NCBI GenBank assembly: GCA_946902985.2
Contig: OX336395.1
Location: 20,686,708 to 20,750,707 of the forward strand
Reading direction: 5' to 3'
Length of the DNA stretch: 64,000 nucleotides
DNA from: Meconema thalassinum
Lineage: Eukaryota > Arthropoda > Insecta > Orthoptera > Tettigoniidae
Position 1 is the first letter of the stretch. The number at the start of each line of letters is the position of its first letter. Of the stretch, positions 34,091 through 45,474 are shown one piece after another. The notes under the pieces are model-generated. The model was not told the DNA's origin. It saw only the letters and a program-made list of their open reading frames with translations, and did no database searches. Position numbers and translations under genes: made by a program.

Positions 34091-34312
34091 AAAGTAAGAA
34101 ACCTTAAAAATATAAACATTTCCTAAGAGGCGGGATAACGATGTCCCCTCTTAGACTTGATTGGTTGAAGTCCTGAAAACATGTAAACAATCCTCTGCAT
34201 CATTCTGGGGACAACATACGATTCACGAGTTAGTGAGAAAAGAACTATGGTAGTCGTGGAGAAGTAAATGTTAGGTTAGGTAGTGAACACAAATTCATCT
34301 GAGTTTAAGTTC
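34091..34312. repeat. hAT 3'-end repeat, copy 1
   Basis: About 220 bp, roughly 90% identical by eye to 52793-52997 in the same orientation (shared: atggtagtcgtggagaagta, then 'aatgttaggttaggtagtg'). Copy 2 adjoins and slightly overlaps the end of the hAT transposase pseudogene. On the minus strand both copies include the terminal codons ELKLR plus stop. So this is likely the truncated 3' end of the same element family. Confidence 0.8.
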
Positions 34313-35309
34313 TTTCGAAAAAGAAAAAAATCTAGAAAAAATTGTCTCTTACTCCTCTTAATGTTTGTATAGTGTTCCTTATGTACCCAAATCCCGCACC
34401 GTACACATGGTTGTTAAGCACACTCACACCTCGCTTTCGTTATTTCACCGCTATGAATATTTTATTTCACCACTTTGAAGCCTTTTATATTAACATCAAT
34501 CAGCGACCCTTTTCATAGAACCTTTTTACTTTGCATTTTTAATCTATATGGTGTTGCGAATACACTATTCAATAGTTCAAAGGGATGGACAAGTTTGACC
34601 AAGACCGACTACAATATATCAGACCGTAATACGACAATCGATTGGGCAAAAATGGTGGAAATCTTAGGGGAAGGTTTCGAGTCTCCTTGGGAGTAACGGC
34701 TCTTTGTTTACGTTTGTTGTGAGTGCGTCTAGTGCAGACATTCGTATAAATAAGTATATCTCTAGTGATCTCGTACAGTTTATTATGTTAATGGTGTACC
34801 GTAGATAGTGTAATGCATTGCAAATAACAAATACCAGTACCATTTGAATTTTACGCGCCAATAATCGTGTGTGTTTTGTCACTTTGAACATACATTTATG
34901 GTTAGGAAAGATCTTTCCCCAAGTGTCACACTATTTCTTTCGACGTAAGTGAATTCTATAAGAATCTCTATGTACATGTGGAGAAGTTTAAATGGATACT
35001 GCAGTGAGGGTAGACAAGGAAAACGATTTGGTGAGTCATATTTCATCACCGGTACTTTTGACATTATCCAAATGTTGGTAGATGTTTCAAGGAAGGCCTT
35101 TATTGTGACAATGGTATAATGAAAACTATGTTTCCGCGTAAATCAAATGCAGTCTTCGCTAGAGCTTTTAATATTGGCTATTCTCAAGAGCATATCAGTC
35201 AAAGCAAAGAAATATGATGTGTTTCTAACAGGATGGTATAGGGTTTTCTCAAATATCAATCCTAATGGCAAAATGTAAACTCTGCCATTATGATAAGGTT
35301 GTAACAGCC
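34313..35309. other. No gene seen
   Basis: No supported coding sequence or repeat. Confidence 0.45.
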
Positions 35310-35553
35310 TCCTAGCCAGCCCCGTGGTGTTGGGGGCCCCGTGTTCGATTCCCAGCTCCGTCAGGGTTTTAGAAACTGACGTGAGGGCTGGAACGGAGTT
35401 CACTCAGCCACGTGAGGACAATTGCGTAGCTGTCTGACAGTGAGGCAGTGCCCCAATCACGAAAACCAAGATTAACGGCCGAGGGTACCCGGTACGCTGA
35501 TCACGTATCTGCTTAGTAGGCCTAGGCCCTTAATGGGCTGTAGTGCCAGAGGT
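35310..35553 (+). mobile_element. tRNA-derived SINE (family of 9532-9848)
   Basis: Head agccccgtggtgttgggg (A box), B-box region cgtgttcgattcccagct, then body 'cacgaaaaccaagattaacg'. The anticodon arm appears shortened relative to the 9532 copy. Confidence 0.85.
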
Positions 35554-35561
35554 TATTATAT

Positions 35562-35896
35562 TGTAATGTAGTCTCGGGGATCGCATTGAGACTGTGGATC
35601 CAAAGGTCCTGGGTCGATTCTAGTCTGAGGATTGGAACGGGGCATGCCCAGTCTCGTGAGGCTAAATTGAGAAGAGACGGTTCGAGTCCCTTCACATCGG
35701 ACATTGAAGTGGTGTCCGTGTTTTCCCACTTCTACTCCAGGCACGAGGGGCAGATGACCTCACTGTTTCGCCCCTTAAAACAACAACTAACTAGCAAATG
35801 TCGAGATGGTTCGTAGCTTAAAACTACGGCCACCTTCTTCAAAATCCTAGCTTCAATTACAAATATACACACTGCTACAGCCAATACAATGACACT
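35562..35896 (+). mobile_element. tRNA-derived SINE plus SINE tail
   Basis: Head with tcctgggtcgattctagtct (B box), then 'cccacttctactccaggcac', 'ggggcagatgacctcactgt' and a second tail block 'ttcaattacaaatatacaca'. It leads into the 118-bp tandem repeat. Confidence 0.78.
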
Positions 35897-36043
35897 GGTT
35901 ATCAGACAGAGTCCACACACACACCTATGTACAAGGGGCAATATGACCACCATGTCGCAATGGCCTTAAATGAATCGACATCCATGCAACAGTATGACAG
36001 TTATCAATGACACAGGTTATCAGACAGAGTCCACACACACACA
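35897..36043 (+). repeat. 118-bp tandem repeat, left flank of the palindrome
   Basis: ggttatcagacagagtccac occurs at 35897 and again at 36015 (period 118). The second unit is cut at its acac run by the palindrome boundary (36043/36044). Its continuation (cacacacctatgtacaaggg) appears on the other side at 49268. Confidence 0.85.
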
Positions 36044-36106
36044 AGTAGTATAATTCGCTAGACTTTGAATATTGCATCATCATGACCAGAAATTGCGTAA
36101 TCCTGA

Positions 36107-36253
36107 TGACGTCATGGGATGACGTCATGGGTCCTTAGAGCGAGCACGTGGTCCAGGAGCGAGCATGTGCAGTGCACGTGTTAGCGTGGGAAGAGGTTGA
36201 CCCTTTGGCTTGTTTGTGCGATGGTGATAAAAAGTTAATGGGTGTTGACGTCA
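36107..36253 (+). promoter_or_regulatory. Three CRE/ATF-type octamers at arm end
   Basis: Exact TGACGTCA palindromes at 36107-36114, 36120-36127 and 36246-36253, plus CACGTG E-box hexamers at 36145 and 36175. They are mirrored at 49058-49204. TGACGTCA is the classic CREB/ATF site. Whether it works here is unknown. Confidence 0.5.
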
Positions 36254-37209
36254 TGGAGGATGTTTATTAGGATGCTAACTGTCATCTGACACCCATGCGA
36301 GTGTGAGCACCAAAACAAAAGGTTATTCGCGGGTAGTGGGGTAGTGTATGTTCTCTTGCAAGTCGCGTGTGTGCTTGAATACGTATGGCTATGTTGGGAA
36401 ATGTTTGGTGGCGGGCGAGGACTAGGGTTGAGTGAGGGTTCGTTTAAATGCTATTTTTCCCGCTCTATTTGATGGTGAGGTAATTTTTTAAAATGGGTGG
36501 AATTTGGAAACGCAATTTGAGGTAAACGTGCTTTTTTGACATTTTGGCGAATTTAATGAGCTTGTAAGGCTAGAACGATGCATATAGGGTGTCGTAGGAC
36601 TTGTGGTGAACCACCCCTTGCTATGGACGGGAGTATATCCACCCCAAAATAAATCTACCCTTACCCGGAGGTTAAGTAGTGGTTATTTTTGTATGCATGC
36701 GCACTTGAGGGCTTTTGTAAGAGAGCGGAATTTTTAAAAGATTCTTTATAGATGAGGCTTTTTAAAAAATTTATTAAAAAAACAAAAAACTAATAGGTCA
36801 TTCGATTTTTACTATCTCGCTAACCAATAATGCGATGTAAACATATGGGGTGTCATAGGACTCGTAGTGAATTCTCCTTTTGTATGAATGAGGTATGTCA
36901 ACCCCCAAAATAAAAACTACCCTTACCTGGGGTGAAAGAGCAATTTTTGTATGTATGCACACCGGTGGCTTTTGTCAAAAGGGCCTAACTACACATTTGT
37001 TAATATTTTCTGAACCCAGGATGGGATTTTCCCATAGGCAGTATCCTAGCACTTGGGGTGACACCTCGTTTTTGAAAGTATCATTCATTTATTTTCTTGT
37101 CAAAAGGGCCTAACTACACTTTTGTTAATATCTCGTGAACCAATCATGCTAGGGACTTGTATGAGGGGTCCTAGCACTTGGGGCGACGTCCCCCTTTATG
37201 GGGTGAAAC

Positions 37210-39850
37210 TACCCCCCCAAAATTGAAAACTCAATATCTTGGAAACTATGAACCCTAAAATTAGGCGTTATAGCTTTAAAAATAGGTGATGACATAGGCT
37301 TTTACCTGGATTGGTCATTTCACCCCTAAAACAGTAAATAGTCATGTTATGGGGAAAAAACGTGTTAAACACCTAAAAATGATAAATGAAACTAAGATCT
37401 TTTGTTTTTGATGAAAAATAGCAGGGGTGTGAAAACCACCCCCAAATTGAAAAATCGATACCTTGGAAACTAAGAACCGTAAAATTATGTGTAATAGCTT
37501 AAAAAATTCGTTGTGACATAGGCTTTTACCTGGATAGATGATGTCACCCCTAAAACAGTAAATAGTGATTTTACAGTGGGGAAAAAGGTCTTAAACGGGT
37601 AAAAATGATAATTGAACCTAAGATCTTTTGTTTTTGATGAAAAATAGCAGGGGGGTGAAAACTACCCCCAAATTGAAAAATCGATACCTTGGAAACTAAG
37701 AACCGTAAAATTATGTGTAATAGCTTAAAAAATTCGTTGTGACATAGGCTTTTACCTGGATAGATGATGTCACCCCTAAAACAGTAAATAGTGATTTTAC
37801 AGTGGGGAAAAAGGTCTTAAACGGGTAAAAATGATAATAGAACCTAAGATCTTTTGTTTTTGATGAAAAATAGCAGGGGGGTGAAAACTACCCCCAAATT
37901 GAAAAATCGATACCTTGGAAACTAAGAACCGTAAAATTATGTGTAATAGCTTAAAAAATTCGTTGTGACATAGGCTTTTACCCGGATAGATGATGTCACC
38001 CCTAAAACAGTAAATAGTGATTTTACAGTGGGGAAAAAGGTTTTAAACGGGTAAAAATGATAATTGAACCTAAGATCTTTTGTTTTTGATGAAAAATAGC
38101 AGGGGGGTGAAAACTACCCCCAAATTGAAAAATCGATACCTTGGAAACTAAGAACCGTAAAATTATGTGTAATAGCTTAAAAAATTCGTTGTGACATAGG
38201 CTTTTACCCGGATAGATGATGTCACCCCTAAAACAGTAAATAGTGATTTTACAGTGGGGAAAAAGGTTTTAAACGGGTAAAAATGATAATTGAACCTAAG
38301 ATCTTTTGTTTTTGATGAAAAATAGCAGGGGGTGAAAACTACCCCAAAATTGAAAAATCGATACCTTGGAAACTAAGAACCGTAAAATTATGTGTAATAG
38401 CTTAAAAAATTCGTTGTGACATAGGCTTTTACCCGGATAGATGATGTCACCCCTAAAACAGTAAATAGTGATTTTACAGTGGGGAAAAAGGTCTTAAACG
38501 GGTAAAAATGATAATTGAACCTAAGATCTTTTGTTTTTGATGAAAAATAGCAGGGGGGTGAAAACTACCCCCAAATTGAAAAATCGATACCTTGGAAACT
38601 AAGAACCGTAAAATTATGTGTAATAGCTTAAAAAATTCGTTGTGACATAGGCTTTTACCCGGATAGATGATGTCACCCCTAAAACAGTAAATAGTGATTT
38701 TACAGTGGGGAAAAAGGTCTTAAACGGGTAAAAATGATAATTGAACCTAAGATCTTTTGTTTTTGATGAAAAATAGCAGGGGGGTGAAAACTACCCCCAA
38801 ATTGAAAAATCGATACCTTGGAAACTAAGAACCGTAAAATTATGTGTAATAGCTTAAAAAATTCGTTGTGACATAGGCTTTTACCCGGATAGATGATGTC
38901 ACCCCTAAAACAGTAAATAGTGATTTTACAGTGGGGAAAAAGGTTTTAAACGGGTAAAAATGATAATTGAACCTAAGATCTTTTGTTTTTGATGAAAAAT
39001 AGCAGGGGCGTGAAAACTACCCCCAAATTGAAAAATCGATACCTTGGAAACTAAGAACCGTAAAATTATGTGTAATAGCTTAAAAAATTCGTTGTGACAT
39101 AGGCTTTTACCCGGATAGATGATGTCACCCCTAAAACAGTAAATAGTGATTTTACAGTGGGGAAAAAGGTTTTAAACGGGTAAAAATGATAATTGAACCT
39201 AAGATCTTTTGTTTTTGATGAAAAATAGCAGGGGGGTGAAAACTACCCCCAAATTGAAAAATCGATACCTTGGAAACTAAGAACCGTAAAATTATGTGTA
39301 ATAGCTTAAAAAATTCGTTGTGACATAGGCTTTTACCTGGATAGATGATGTCACCCCTAAAACAGTAAATAGTGATTTTACAGTGGGGAAAAAGGTTTTA
39401 AACGGGTAAAAATGATAATTGAACCGAAGATCTTTTGTTTTTGATGAAAAATAGCAGGGGGGTGAAAACTACCCCAAATTGAAAAATCAATACCTTGGAA
39501 ACTAAGAACCGTAAAATTATTTGTAATAGCTTAAAAAATTGGTTGTGACATAGGCTTTTACCTGGATAGATGATGTCACTCCTAAAACAGTAAATAGTGA
39601 TTTTAAAGTGGGGAATAAAGTCTTAAACGGGTAAAAATGATAATTGAACCTAAGATCTTTTGAGTTCATGAAAAATAGTAGAGGGGTGAAAACTACCCTC
39701 AAATTGAAAAAATCGATATCTTGCAAACTAAGAACCCTAAAATTAGGTTTGATAGTTGAAAAATAGGTGATGACATACGCTTTTACCTCGATAGATTATT
39801 TCACTCATAAAACAAGGAATAGTAATGTTACATGAGAAAAAGGTATTAAA
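37210..39850 (+). repeat. 226-bp satellite array, 11 units (left arm)
   Basis: The anchor aagatcttttgtttttgatg recurs at 37394, 37620, 37846, 38072, 38298, 38523, 38749, 38975, 39201, 39427 and (diverged) 39652. Spacing is 225-226 bp. Central units are nearly identical; edge units are more diverged, as expected from unequal exchange within the array. Confidence 0.97.
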
Positions 39851-39921
39851 CACTTAAAAGCATAAGAGTTTTTTGAAACCATGCTTTAATGAATGAGTGT
39901 TTGGAGGATGACAGCTTGCTA

Positions 39922-39967
<46 letters not shown>

Positions 39968-40009
39968 TTAGGTAATTATGGATTAATGTGTTTATAGCTA
40001 ATGATTAAG

Positions 40010-40310
40010 GCTACAGAGTTGTATCAGGTGTTGTACAAATCAGGATGGCCAAACCGTTGCCATTCCCCATGAATATACCCAAAAGAGCCAAAACGTTAAG
40101 GTTATCGACCTGAGATTTTATAAAACTAATTATCGGAGAGGGTGAAGTAAGGTGTTGTTTTGGACTGACAGTGGCTAACCCTTTCCCATGATTTATGAAG
40201 TGACCCAAAATGTTTTACCTGACAAGACTGAGTGTACCTGTTGCAGCCTTTAGAAAATCGAACCCGGACCTGTGTGGTGACAGTCAAGTTATATTAATGA
40301 TGCTTTTTAA
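40010..40310 (-). mobile_element. SINE fragment inside left arm
   Basis: The minus strand shows caggtccgggttcgattttc (B-box region) and a body toward 40030. It is mirrored at about 45090-45290. The arm copies differ by the 81-bp segment 40052-40132, present only on the left. Confidence 0.65.
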
Positions 40311-40769
40311 CAAACACACTCTTGCATAAAATAAAGAGATTCCCTAAGCCTTGGATAGCCTAATAATGTCGGAGTCGGTAGAGAACAAGAGTTGACCAAG
40401 TGTGGTCGACAGGAAAGAAGACAGACAGGAGCCTAGCACAAGTCAGTGGGAACAATGATGGATTCAGCTGGGGCTCCATGGTCGTCAACCTACATTCCAC
40501 TGGATGAAAGCCCTTGTTTGGGGGTGGTGGAAAATAAACACCTCTTTTGTTTTAAATCACTGGCTTTAAGGACGGTAACAAATGGCATGCCATTATAATG
40601 CGATACTGGTCCTAGGGATATGCAAAATTGTATTAGATACTCAGCTAATAATAGTGTACATGACCCCTTATTATTTTCCCTAATTACAGTACATGGGAAT
40701 GATGACCATGATTTCCAAGCCCCTAAGTAAGACAAAAACATATTATTTCCATTCCCAAACAGTTGGGGT

Positions 40770-41190
40770 GAGGTGAGGTGAGTTTTCTAAACGTCAAACA
40801 CATGTGGTTTTCCACTTTTACTCCAGGTAAATGTCATGTTTGCCCACAGACAAGTGCAAAGAAAATCGAAACATGTTATGTTTGGATCAATTCCTTACCT
40901 ACATGACAACATGTACTTGAAATAACAAGTAATGAGCATTCTATGTTAACAATAGTGAGATGCTTGCAAACTGCCAATGCTTAGAGCTCATTAGCGGCTT
41001 CTAAGGGAGGCAAGGAGTACACTTACTTGAAAAACTAACAAGAGGAGTGTTCGATTTTCCCACAACACCCAATCTGAAAGTAAATATAAATGACTATGCA
41101 CTTAAGTCCATAACCACCTCCTTACCATTCCTACCCTTCATAGTCAAAGGCACACATTAATACAGCCATCACAGTGACAGAGGTTATTTG
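40770..41190 (+). mobile_element. Interrupted SINE inside left arm
   Basis: tgtggttttccacttttact and 'ccaggtaaatg' (SINE core) at about 40803-40835, and a matching tail block (cagccatcacagtgacagag) near 41165, separated by about 300 bp of other sequence. It is mirrored in the right arm at about 44200-44580. Confidence 0.55.
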
Positions 41191-42652
41191 TAAAATATCT
41201 AAATATCTGAGATTTATCTTGAAATTGACCAGAATTTTGTAAAATCCACAAAATTTACCGCAAATTTAGCAAATTCCACCAAATTTCAGCAAAATCCAAC
41301 AAATCACTACCAGATTTATTGAAATGCCATTGAATTATTAAAGAATGGTTTGAACTAGCTCAAATTTATATAAAATTACCCGAATATTGATGAAAATTCA
41401 CCAAATTCTACCAAATTTAGCCAAGAGGTCTACAAACCATGAAATTTAACCATTTTTTTTTTTTTTTTTAAATTCACAACATATACTCGAAAATTCCATA
41501 ATATTCCCTTTGCGTGTATATTTTTTTTTTAGTTGTTGTTTCGTTTCCCACACTCCCTGCAGACAAATACCTGAACATTACTTTCTCCTAGACTAGGAGT
41601 TCCACATTCGACATGATAGCGGAGTTTCATCTCCCATAAACTCGTCTCTGAGGCGGGTGCCAGAAAAGGCATCCAGCTGTAAAAACCACACCCTCACATA
41701 GACTTTCATAACTTCTTACGTTGAGGTTCATAACACTACGTTGATTGATTTATCGGTTTCCTTTTCACAATTCCTGTCTATACATTCCTCTTGAAGGTTG
41801 CAAGATGCTTGCAAGGTTCCTAAAATGCAATTAAATTTAATAAATACCTTAAGATGGTTTGATTTGTTTAATGATATGGTGTTAATAGTATTTTTAGGTT
41901 TTGACTGGCTTTGCATTAAGAATTGACTAACCAAACATGAGTTACCTATCAGGGAAACATTTTGGCCACTATGTTGGCTATTGACCAGTGAGTTTAGCTG
42001 TTTATCATTTTTTTAAATCATAAACAACAGAGGGTTAAACGTATAGATAAACCGTGTGACCATGTTTGTTAAACAAGACATTATACCAGAGACAATTAGA
42101 ATACTTATGTAGAGTTTACCAAAAATAATGTTGTGTAACAGTAAATGCTAGTCAACAGTTATACACTTCTAAAAAAAATCATCATACAATACCTGAGAGC
42201 TCTTCTAAAATTATTGATGTGTAACATGATTCCACTAACTTGCTATGTATTTTTTTGGCTTGGGGGTGATTTTCAAGAAATTCAAATGGAACTGAAATGC
42301 AATACAAACAATGAGCGTGCCTGGTGGCTGAGATTGATACCACGACGTACTGTCGGTTATGTAGCTATGTGGAATGTATATCAAATATGGTTTACTTCAA
42401 GGTCTGGAGATCCCTACAATTCCTACAATAAATGATCTTGAAATGGTCATCCTATGGTGTGAAAATATTTATTAGGTATATATATTTACTGAAAACAATT
42501 ATGATTTATTAAATGTTTATATGTTTACAGTATTGTTATTTAATGTAAGCACTTGAGGCACTACCGACCAATGGGAAGCAAAAAGTGGGAGCATATATGG
42601 GATGAAATGTGGGAGCAAAGCAAATATAAAAAGTGGGAGCAAATATGCTAAC

Positions 42653-42730
42653 TTGAATTGTGTATATACTTTACTTTCAACTATCTTGAATTGTGTATAT
42701 ACTTTTGCCGGCATATTTGTTGACATATTT
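42653..42730. other. 78-bp palindrome spacer
   Basis: Non-palindromic centre between the arms. It contains a direct repeat of ttgaattgtgtatatacttt (at 42653 and about 42687) and AT-rich DNA ending gacatattt. Confidence 0.9.
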
Positions 42731-45336
42731 GTTAGCATATTTGCTCCCACTTTTTATATTTGCTTTGCTCCCACATTTCATCCCATATATGCTCCCACTT
42801 TTTGCTTCCCATTGGTCGGTAGTGCCTCAAGTGCTTACATTAAATAACAATACTGTAAACATATAAACATTTAATAAATCATAATTGTTTTCAGTAAATA
42901 TATATACCTAATAAATATTTTCACACCATAGGATGACCATTTCAAGATCATTTATTGTAGGAATTGTAGGGATCTCCAGACCTTGAAGTAAACCATATTT
43001 GATATACATTCCACATAGCTACATAACCGACAGTACGTCGTGGTATCAATCTCAGCCACCAGGCACGCTCATTGTTTGTATTGCATTTCAGTTCCATTTG
43101 CATTTCTTGAAAATCACCCCCAAGCCAAAAAAATACATAGCAAGTTAGTGGAATCATGTTACACATCAATAATTTTAGAAGAGCTCTCAGGTATTGTATG
43201 ATGATTTTTTTTAGAAGTGTATAACTGTTGACTAGCATTTACTGTTACACAACATTATTTTTGGTAAACTCTACATAAGTATTCTAATTGTCTCTGGTAT
43301 AATGTCTTGTTTAACAAACATGGTCACACGGTTTATCTATACGTTTAACCCTCTGTTGTTTATGATTTAAAAAAATGATAAACAGCTAAACTCACTGGTC
43401 AATAGCCAACATAGTGGCCAAAATGTTTCCCTGATAGGTAACTCATGTTTGGTTAGTCAATTCTTAATGCAAAGCCAGTCAAAACCTAAAAATACTATTA
43501 ACACCATATCATTAAACAAATCAAACCATCTTAAGGTATTTATTAAATTTAATTGCATTTTAGGAACCTTGCAAGCATCTTGCAACCTTCAAGAGGAATG
43601 TATAGACAGGAATTGTGAAAAGGAAACCGATAAATCAATCAACGTAGTGTTATGAACCTCAACGTAAGAAGTTATGAAAGTCTATGTGAGGGTGTGGTTT
43701 TTACAGCTGGATGCCTTTTCTGGCACCCGCCTCAGAGACGAGTTTATGGGAGATGAAACTCCGCTATCATGTCGAATGTGGAACTCCTAGTCTAGGAGAA
43801 AGTAATGTTCAGGTATTTGTCTGCAGGGAGTGTGGGAAACGAAACAACAACTAAAAAAAAAAATATACACGCAAAGGGAATATTATGGAATTTTCGAGTA
43901 TATGTTGTGAATTAAAAAAAAAAAAAAAAAAATGGTTAAATTTCATGGTTTGTAGACCTCTTGGCTAAATTTGGTAGAATTTGGTGAATTTTCATCAATA
44001 TTCGGGTAATTTTATATAAATTTGAGCTAGTTCAAACCATTCTTTAATAATTCAATGGCATTTCAATAAATCTGGTAGTGATTTGTTGGATTTTGCTGAA
44101 ATTTGGTGGAATTTGCTAAATTTGCGGTAAATTTTGTGGATTTTACAAAATTCTGGTCAATTTCAAGATAAATCTCAGATATTTAGATATTTTACAAATA
44201 ACCTCTGTCACTGTGATGGCTGTATTAATGTGTGCCTTTGACTATGAAGGGTAGGAATGGTAAGGAGGTGGTTATGGACTTAAGTGCATAGTCATTTATA
44301 TTTACTTTCAGATTGGGTGTTGTGGGAAAATCGAACACTCCTCTTGTTAGTTTTTCAAGTAAGTGTACTCCTTGCCTCCCTTAGAAGCCGCTAATGAGCT
44401 CTAAGCATTGGCAGTTTGCAAGCATCTCACTATTGTTAACATAGAATGCTCATTACTTGTTATTTCAAGTACATGTTGTCATGTAGGTAAGGAATTGATC
44501 CAAACATAACATGTTTCGATTTTCTTTGCACTTGTCTGTGGGCAAACATGACATTTACCTGGAGTAAAAGTGGAAAACCACATGTGTTTGACGTTTAGAA
44601 AACTCACCTCACCTCACCCCAACTGTTTGGGAATGGAAATAATATGTTATTGTCTTACTTAGGGGCTTGGAAATCATGGTCATCATTCCCATGTACTGTA
44701 ATTAGGGAAAATAATAAGGGGTCATGTACACTATTATTAGCTGAGTATCTAATACAATTTTGCATATCCCTAGGACCAGTATCGCATTATAATGGCATGC
44801 CATTTGTTACCGTCCTTAAAGCCAGTGATTTAAAACAAAAGAGGTGTTTATTTTCCACCACCCCCAAACAAGGGCTTTCATCCAGTGGAATGTAGGTTGA
44901 CGACCATGGAGCCCCAGCTGAATCCATCATTGTTCCCACTGACTTGTGCTAGGCTCCTGTCTGTCTTCTTTCCTGTCGACCACACTTGGTCAACTCTTGT
45001 TCTCTACCGACTCCGACATTATTAGGCTATCCAAGGCTTAGGGAATCTCTTTATTTTATGCAAGAGTGTGTTTGTTAAAAAGCATCATTAATATAACTTG
45101 ACTGTCACCACACAGGTCCGGGTTCGATTTTCTAAAGGCTGCAACAGGTACACTCAGTCTTGTCAGGTAAAACATTTTGGGTCAATTCATAAATCATGGG
45201 AAAGGGTTAGCCACTGTCAGTCCAAAACAACACCTTACTTCACCCTCTCCGATGGCCATCCTGATTTGTACAACACCTGATACAACTCTGTAGCCTTAAT
45301 CATTAGCTATAAACACATTAATCCATAATTACCTAA

Positions 45337-45388
<52 letters not shown>

Positions 45389-45474
45389 TAGCAAGCTGTC
45401 ATCCTCCAAACACTCATTCATTAAAGCATGGTTTCAAAAAACTCTTATGCTTTTAAGTGTTTAATACCTTTTTC

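Larger units (their letters stand above)
36044..42652 (+). repeat. Left arm of giant palindrome (6.6 kb)
   Basis: Reverse complement of 42731-49267 along its whole length. The outer edge is agtagtataattcgctag, the inner edge gagcaaatatgctaac. From outside in it holds a regulatory-looking block with TGACGTCA octamers (36107-36253), degenerate roughly 250-bp repeats (36500-37200), an 11-unit 226-bp satellite, an ATT microsatellite (39920-39970), SINE pieces, an AAATTC-rich tract (41200-41430), T tracts (41450-41530) and GGGAGCA repeats near the centre. No convincing gene is present. The arm is 72 bp longer than the right arm, mainly from 40052-40132. Confidence 0.97.

Noticed and set aside
42145..43238. 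96-codon mirrored ORF in both palindrome arms
   Set aside because: The two copies match because the arms match; composition is AT-driven and no domain is recognisable. A one-residue difference between copies is not evidence of selection.
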